From: an uncultured delta proteobacterium
Lineage (GTDB): Bacteria; RBG-13-61-14; DRUE01
Direction of reading: 5' to 3'
NCBI GenBank assembly: GCA_903930515.1
Contig: CAIYYW010000183.1
Coordinates: 1 to 10,310 of the forward strand
DNA length: 10,310 bases
The position numbers and the translations under genes were made by a program. Below, in pieces: positions 7,286 to 10,310 of this stretch (position 1 is the stretch's first letter; each line of letters begins with the position of its first letter). The notes under the pieces are model-generated. The model was not told the origin of the DNA. It ran no database searches and worked only from the letters and a program-made list of their open reading frames with translations.

Positions 7286-7829
7286 GAATTTCCTTTTCCT
7301 TCTTCTGCCCCAGCTCGTCTATCTTCTTGGCGATTTCGTCAATTTTTTTCTGGATCCGGTCCTGGCCTTTATGAAGATCATCTTCCGTGATTTTTTTGTC
7401 CTTTTGCATCTTCCGCAGAGTCTCCACCGCGTCCTCACGTTCCAGCCGGATCGCCACCCGGTGTTCCTCCGCGACCTTGCCCACCACCTTGACCATTTCT
7501 TTCCTTCGCTCCTCGGTCAGCTCCGGGATCGGCACCCGCACCACCTTGCCGTCGTTATGCGGGTTCAGTCCCAGGTCGGAATTCAGAATCGCCTTTTCCA
7601 CTTCTTTGAGCGAACTGGGATCATAGGGTTGGATTATGATCGTCTTCGGTTCCGGGATGGTGATGTTGGACATCTGCTTGATCGGGGTCATCTGTCCGTA
7701 ATAATCCACTTTGATCTCGTCCAGCAAACCGGCGCTGGCGCGCCCGGTGCGGATTTTGCCCAGCTTCTGCATCAAATCCCGGATGGTCTTGTCCATCTTC
7801 TGATTGAGAGCCTGCAATACGCTTTCCAT
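7275..7829 (-). CDS. frr: Ribosome recycling factor
   Basis: RRF, 184 residues (E. coli 185), works with EF-G to split the post-termination ribosome. Domain I is a three-helix bundle formed by the N-terminal and C-terminal parts. KIRTGRAS (25-32) and the domain II to hinge block LGLNPHNDGKVVRVPIPELTEERR (86-109, quoted in pieces: LGLNPHNDGK, VRVPIPELTEERR) are conserved. E. coli Arg129 and Arg132 correspond to Arg128 and Arg131 here, but the next residue, normally Arg (E. coli 133), is Glu132, so the usual Arg-Arg-Asp becomes Arg-Glu-Asp. The start is ATG with AGGAGG eight bases upstream, 37 bases after pyrH. The end overlaps uppS by 11 bases. Confidence 0.97.
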   Translation of the reverse strand: MESVLQALNQKMDKTIRDLMQKLGKIRTGRASAGLLDEIKVDYYGQMTPIKQMSNITIPEPKTIIIQPYDPSSLKEVEKAILNSDLGLNPHNDGKVVRVPIPELTEERRKEMVKVVGKVAEEHRVAIRLEREDAVETLRKMQKDKKITEDDLHKGQDRIQKKIDEIAKKIDELGQKKEKEILEV

Positions 7830-7866
7830 CTTACCCGCCTCCTGGTTTTATTGAATTAGTGTCCGA

Positions 7867-8598
7867 TTATTTGATCAAAGTTCCGACCGCCTTCCCCAGC
7901 AGGGCCTTGCGGAGATTGCCCTCTTCAAAAAAGTCGAACACGATGATGGGGAGCTTGTGGTCGCGGCAAAGACTCAAGGCGGTTGCGTCCATCACCTTGA
8001 GGTTTTTGCTCAAGGCCTTGGTATAGGTCAGGTTGCGGTAAAATTTCGCCAGGGGGTTCTTCTCCGGGTCTGAATCGTAAACCCCTTTCACCCGGGTGGC
8101 CTTGAGCAGGACCTGGCAACCCAGCTCCAAAGCGCGCAAGGTGGCCGCGGTGTCGGTGGTGAAAAAGGGATTACCGGTTCCCGCGGCCAGGATTACCACC
8201 CGCTCTTTTTTCAGATGGCTCAAAGCCCGGGGCCGGATAAACGGCTCGCAAATCTGCGGAACATTGATCGCGCTCAGCACCCGGGAGCTTACTCCCCGCT
8301 CGGAAAGCCCTTCCTGCAAGGCCACCGAATTGATCACGGTGGCGAGCATCCCCAGGTAATCCGCGCTCACCCGGTCGGAAACCCCCCAGCTTTGCCTTCC
8401 TCCCCGGAAGAAGTTTCCTCCCCCAACCACAATCGCCATCCCCACTTTCAGGGACAGGGCTTCCTTGATCTGGTCCGCGATCCATCCCAGCCGGACGGCC
8501 TCAATCCCGAATTTCTGAGTCCCGGCAAAGGCCTCCCCGCTCAGCTTGAGCATCACCCGCTGGCATTTGAGCGATCCGGTTTGATCCATCCGGGCCAT
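7867..8598 (-). CDS. pyrH: UMP kinase
   Basis: A bacterial-type UMP kinase of the amino acid kinase family (243 residues; E. coli 241). It phosphorylates UMP to UDP as a cytosolic hexamer, usually activated by GTP and inhibited by UTP. KLSGEAF (18-24) and GGGNFFRG (59-66) form the phosphate-binding loops. DR at 75-76 and ADYLGMLAT (79-87) line the UMP site. GTGNPFFTTDTAA (140-152), KGVYDSDP (171-178) and MDATAL (203-208) complete the fold. The chosen start is ATG at 8598, four bases after the tsf stop, with GGAGAGG about 12 bases upstream; an ATG three codons later (8589) is possible but sits further from that site. Only four bases separate it from tsf, in line with joint expression. Confidence 0.97.
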   Translation of the reverse strand: MARMDQTGSLKCQRVMLKLSGEAFAGTQKFGIEAVRLGWIADQIKEALSLKVGMAIVVGGGNFFRGGRQSWGVSDRVSADYLGMLATVINSVALQEGLSERGVSSRVLSAINVPQICEPFIRPRALSHLKKERVVILAAGTGNPFFTTDTAATLRALELGCQVLLKATRVKGVYDSDPEKNPLAKFYRNLTYTKALSKNLKVMDATALSLCRDHKLPIIVFDFFEEGNLRKALLGKAVGTLIK

Positions 8599-8602
8599 CT
8601 GC

Positions 8603-9208
8603 TCAGAGCACCTCTCCGACCTGTAGCCGCGCGAACCGGCGGATCACGATATTTTCTCCGGTTTTAAAGGACAGATCTTTCCTCATCTCCTCGATGGTCT
8701 TGTCGGGATCCTTAACAAACTTCTGCTCCAGCAGGCAGTTCTCGTTAAAGAATTTCTCCAGCTTGCCCTCCACGATCTTGTCCATCACTTTTTCCGGCTT
8801 CCCGCTCTCCAGCGCCTGCTGCTTATAAATGGCCTTCTCCCGCTCGATTATCTCTTTGGGAACTTCTTCCCGCGCCACAAACCGCGGGGCCATCGCCGCG
8901 ATGTGCATGGCGAGTTCGCGGATGAACCCGGCGAACTCCTCGGTCCGGGCCACGAAATCGGTCTCGCAATTCACTTCCACCAACACCCCGATCTTCTCGC
9001 CCGGCCGATGCAAATACGCTCCGATCCGGCCTTCCTTGGTGGCCCGACCGGAACGCTTTTCGGCCTGGAGAATGCCTTTGGCGCGAAGGTAATCAATTGC
9101 TTTTTCCTTGTCCCCGCCCGTTTCCTCCAGGGCACGCTTGCAGTCCATGAAACCGGCGCCGGTTTTTTCCCGCAATTCCTTTACCAATTCCGCTTTTATC
9201 TCCACCAA
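8603..9208 (-). CDS. tsf: Elongation factor Ts, short form (TTG start)
   Basis: EF-Ts is the nucleotide exchange factor that regenerates EF-Tu-GTP. This is a short form of 201 residues (E. coli 283), similar in size to the Thermus-type protein, with one core subdomain. The N-terminal UBA-like part has [16 protein letters not shown] (12-27). The EF-Tu contact motif TDFV is at 83-86, inside [12 protein letters not shown]. Start choice: the frame opens with TTG at 9214, only one base after the Shine-Dalgarno GAGGAGG, which is too close. TTG at 9208 is seven bases away and gives [13 protein letters not shown], matching the usual family N-terminus, so it is preferred. GTG at 9205 is a second option. 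No in-frame ATG exists near the start. It lies 46 bases after rpsB and 4 before pyrH. Confidence 0.95.
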   Translation of the reverse strand: MVEIKAELVKELREKTGAGFMDCKRALEETGGDKEKAIDYLRAKGILQAEKRSGRATKEGRIGAYLHRPGEKIGVLVEVNCETDFVARTEEFAGFIRELAMHIAAMAPRFVAREEVPKEIIEREKAIYKQQALESGKPEKVMDKIVEGKLEKFFNENCLLEQKFVKDPDKTIEEMRKDLSFKTGENIVIRRFARLQVGEVL

Positions 9209-9215
9209 ATTCAAA

Positions 9216-9222
9216 CCTCCTC
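9216..9222 (-). promoter_or_regulatory. Strong ribosome binding site of tsf
   Basis: GAGGAGG on the - strand is a near-perfect anti-16S match. It decides the tsf start: its distance is 1 base to the TTG at 9214, 7 to the TTG at 9208 and 10 to the GTG at 9205. The middle one fits both usual spacing and the EF-Ts family N-terminus. Confidence 0.8.
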
Positions 9223-9231
9223 AATTTATTT

Positions 9232-9253
9232 CCAGGTCTATTCCCGACCCCGG
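9232..9253 (-). other. Small hairpin between rpsB and tsf
   Basis: In the rpsB-tsf gap the mRNA can form CC-(G bulge)-GGGTC paired with GACCT-GG around a GGGAATA loop, about seven pairs including one G-T. It is not followed by a T-run but by an A/T-rich stretch and the tsf ribosome site, so it is not an intrinsic terminator. It could tune readthrough, decay or tsf translation. Short hairpins of this size arise by chance, so the call is tentative. Confidence 0.3.
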
Positions 9254-9254
9254 T

Positions 9255-10172
9255 TCAATCCTGATCCTCCTCGTCCTCGCTCTCCTCTTCCCCCTCTTCT
9301 CCCTCTTCCGCTTCTTCCCCTTCCTTACCCTCTTCCGTTTCCTCCTTCTCTTCCTCCGGTTCCTCTCCCATCTCTTTCGCGACCAGGTCTTTCAGCCGCT
9401 CCACCTTAGGCCGCGGCTTGCCCTCGGCCGCCACATCCGCCATCGTGGCCCCGGCCGCGATCTCCGGCTCCACCCGGAGCAACTTCTGGTGCATCTCTTT
9501 CCCTTCCATACAGGCGTCCGCCATCTTGCTGGTGAACAGCCGGATCGCCTTGATCGCGTCGTCATTTCCCGGGATCACATAATCCACCAGGTCCGGCTCG
9601 CAGTTGGTGTCCACAATCGCCACCACCGGCACTTTTGATTTGCGCGCTTCCCGCACCGCGATCTCTTCCTGGTTCGGGTCCACCACGAACATCGCCCCGG
9701 GCAGCCGCTCCATATTCTTGATCCCGCCCACATTCCGCTCCAGCTTGGCGTATTCGCGCTGAATCTGGAGCACCTCTTTCTTGGGAAGGAGATCGAGTTT
9801 GCCGTCCGCGGCCATCTCCTCAATCCGCTTCAAGTGCTCCACGCTTGATCTGATCACCTTGAAATTGGTCAAGGTCCCGCCCAGCCAGCGGTGGCTGACA
9901 TAGGGCATCACGCACCGCTGCGCCTCTTCCCCGATCACGGCCTGGGCCTGGCGCTTGGTGCCCACAAAGAGCACTTCTTCCCCCTGAGAGACCGTGCGCA
10001 CGATGAACTGATAGGCATAATCAAACATTTGAACCGTCTGCTGAAGGTCCACGATGTAAATCCCGTTGCGAGCGCCGTAAATATACTGCTTCATCTTCGG
10101 GTTCCACCGCCGGGTTTGATGTCCAAAATGCACCCCAGCCTCCAATAGTTGCTTCATTGTTACTACCGCCAT
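9255..10172 (-). CDS. rpsB: 30S ribosomal protein S2 with long acidic C-terminal tail
   Basis: S2 binds 16S rRNA at the back of the 30S head/body junction late in assembly. The canonical core starts [18 protein letters not shown], followed by [11 protein letters not shown] (36-46), the WLGGTLTNF block (96-104), and [13 protein letters not shown] near 164-176. The protein has 305 residues against 241 in E. coli. The excess is mainly a tail in which 25 of the last 37 residues (269-305) are Glu or Asp. The start is ATG at 10172, with GGAGG ten bases upstream; the frame is open to 10238, but that extension lies in the leader and has no S2 similarity. It is the first gene of the operon, preceded by a promoter and a structured leader and followed by tsf, the classic pairing. 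The tail's coding strand is almost all purine. Confidence 0.97.
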   Translation of the reverse strand: MAVVTMKQLLEAGVHFGHQTRRWNPKMKQYIYGARNGIYIVDLQQTVQMFDYAYQFIVRTVSQGEEVLFVGTKRQAQAVIGEEAQRCVMPYVSHRWLGGTLTNFKVIRSSVEHLKRIEEMAADGKLDLLPKKEVLQIQREYAKLERNVGGIKNMERLPGAMFVVDPNQEEIAVREARKSKVPVVAIVDTNCEPDLVDYVIPGNDDAIKAIRLFTSKMADACMEGKEMHQKLLRVEPEIAAGATMADVAAEGKPRPKVERLKDLVAKEMGEEPEEEKEETEEGKEGEEAEEGEEGEEESEDEEDQD

Positions 10173-10269
10173 TGATCCTGTTCCTCCTTTTCGGGTTTTT
10201 TTCCTCCGCGGCCCCTGCCCTCTTACCTTTTCAGGCACCCGGAGAGCTTATAACCGCGTGTGTAATTGG
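10173..10269 (-). promoter_or_regulatory. Structured 5' leader of rpsB (candidate autoregulatory element)
   Basis: Between the predicted transcription start and the rpsB ATG lie about 97 bases with nested pairing. An outer helix pairs CGCGG (10258-10254) with CCGCG (10211-10207). Inside it, CTCT (10246-10243) pairs with AGAG (10223-10220). Stacked on that, TGCCT (10237-10233) pairs with AGGTA (10228-10224) closing a GAAA tetraloop of GNRA type, with the 5-base bulge CCGGG on the 5' side. The ribosome site GGAGG lies just downstream. Ribosomal protein leaders often carry such folds that bind the encoded protein; S2 control of this one is inference. No AUG or small ORF was evident in it. Confidence 0.45.
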
Positions 10270-10275
10270 TTCCTA

Positions 10276-10304
10276 AAAATAGCACATTTTGTCTTTTTTT
10301 ACAA
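10276..10304 (-). promoter_or_regulatory. Sigma-70-type promoter of the rpsB operon
   Basis: On the - strand there is a -35 box TTGTAA (10304-10299), a 17-base spacer ending in TG plus one base (an extended -10), and a -10 box TATTTT (10281-10276). The boxes match the consensus at four of six positions each, with ideal spacing and an A-rich spacer. The expected start is near 10269. It is the only good promoter candidate seen upstream of the ten-gene unit. Confidence 0.6.
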
Positions 10305-10310
10305 TCTCAA

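Noticed and set aside
6407-7390. 327-codon open frame on the + strand opposite uppS and the start of dxr
   Set aside because: It is antisense to well-conserved genes, has a Gly/Pro/Phe-rich low-information sequence with no recognisable domain, and long antisense frames are expected in GC-rich coding DNA.
9108-9638. Pro/Leu/Phe-rich + strand frame that looks like a membrane or repeat protein
   Set aside because: It is the reverse strand of the S2 Glu-rich tail and tsf start; the apparent repeats come from CTC/TTC runs complementary to Glu codons.
10173-10238. 22-residue N-terminal extension of S2 from 10238
   Set aside because: It is basic, unlike any S2 N-terminus, falls in the leader, and the ATG at 10172 has a good ribosome site.

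Overview
The window holds a conserved bacterial housekeeping locus. I see no phage, insertion sequence, CRISPR array, rRNA or tRNA. GC content looks mid-50s percent by eye. The organism is a bacterium that makes isoprenoids by the MEP pathway (Dxr). A folate/corrinoid methyltransferase of the AcsE type suggests one-carbon or Wood-Ljungdahl metabolism. This mix, with short intergenic gaps and a short EF-Ts, would suit an uncultivated lineage such as Omnitrophota or a relative, but that is a low-confidence guess from gene content.

Layout. The 3' part of polA (DNA polymerase I) runs on the + strand from the left edge to 1238. A convergent gap of about 110 bases (1239-1349) follows and contains a degenerate octamer array plus an inverted copy of its unit. 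Everything else is on the - strand and reads right to left: a promoter at 10276-10304, a roughly 97-base structured leader, then rpsB, tsf, pyrH, frr, uppS, dxr, rseP, tsaB, an AcsE-like methyltransferase and an MFS transporter. Spacings are 46, 4, 37, -11, 7, -8, -1, 1 and 12 bases. No convincing internal promoter or terminator was found, so the ten genes look like one transcription unit of about 8.9 kb, with strong translational coupling from frr onward.

How the genes work together. rpsB, tsf and frr serve translation (small subunit, elongation factor recycling, ribosome recycling). pyrH makes UDP for RNA and for nucleotide-sugar envelope precursors. dxr and uppS sit at the entry and the C55 end of isoprenoid synthesis, giving the carrier lipid for peptidoglycan. 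rseP is the intramembrane site-2 protease of envelope signalling. tsaB is part of the t6A tRNA modification machinery. The core matches the widespread rpsB-tsf-pyrH-frr-uppS-cdsA-dxr-rseP cluster, except that cdsA is absent between uppS and dxr. The unusual part is the distal end, where a methyltetrahydrofolate:corrinoid methyltransferase and an uncharacterised MFS carrier are joined to it with almost no spacing.

I found no clearly new biological system. The points most worth a second look are the octamer array beside polA, the very acidic S2 tail, the candidate rpsB leader structure, the attached methyltransferase/MFS pair, and the TTG starts of tsf and uppS.
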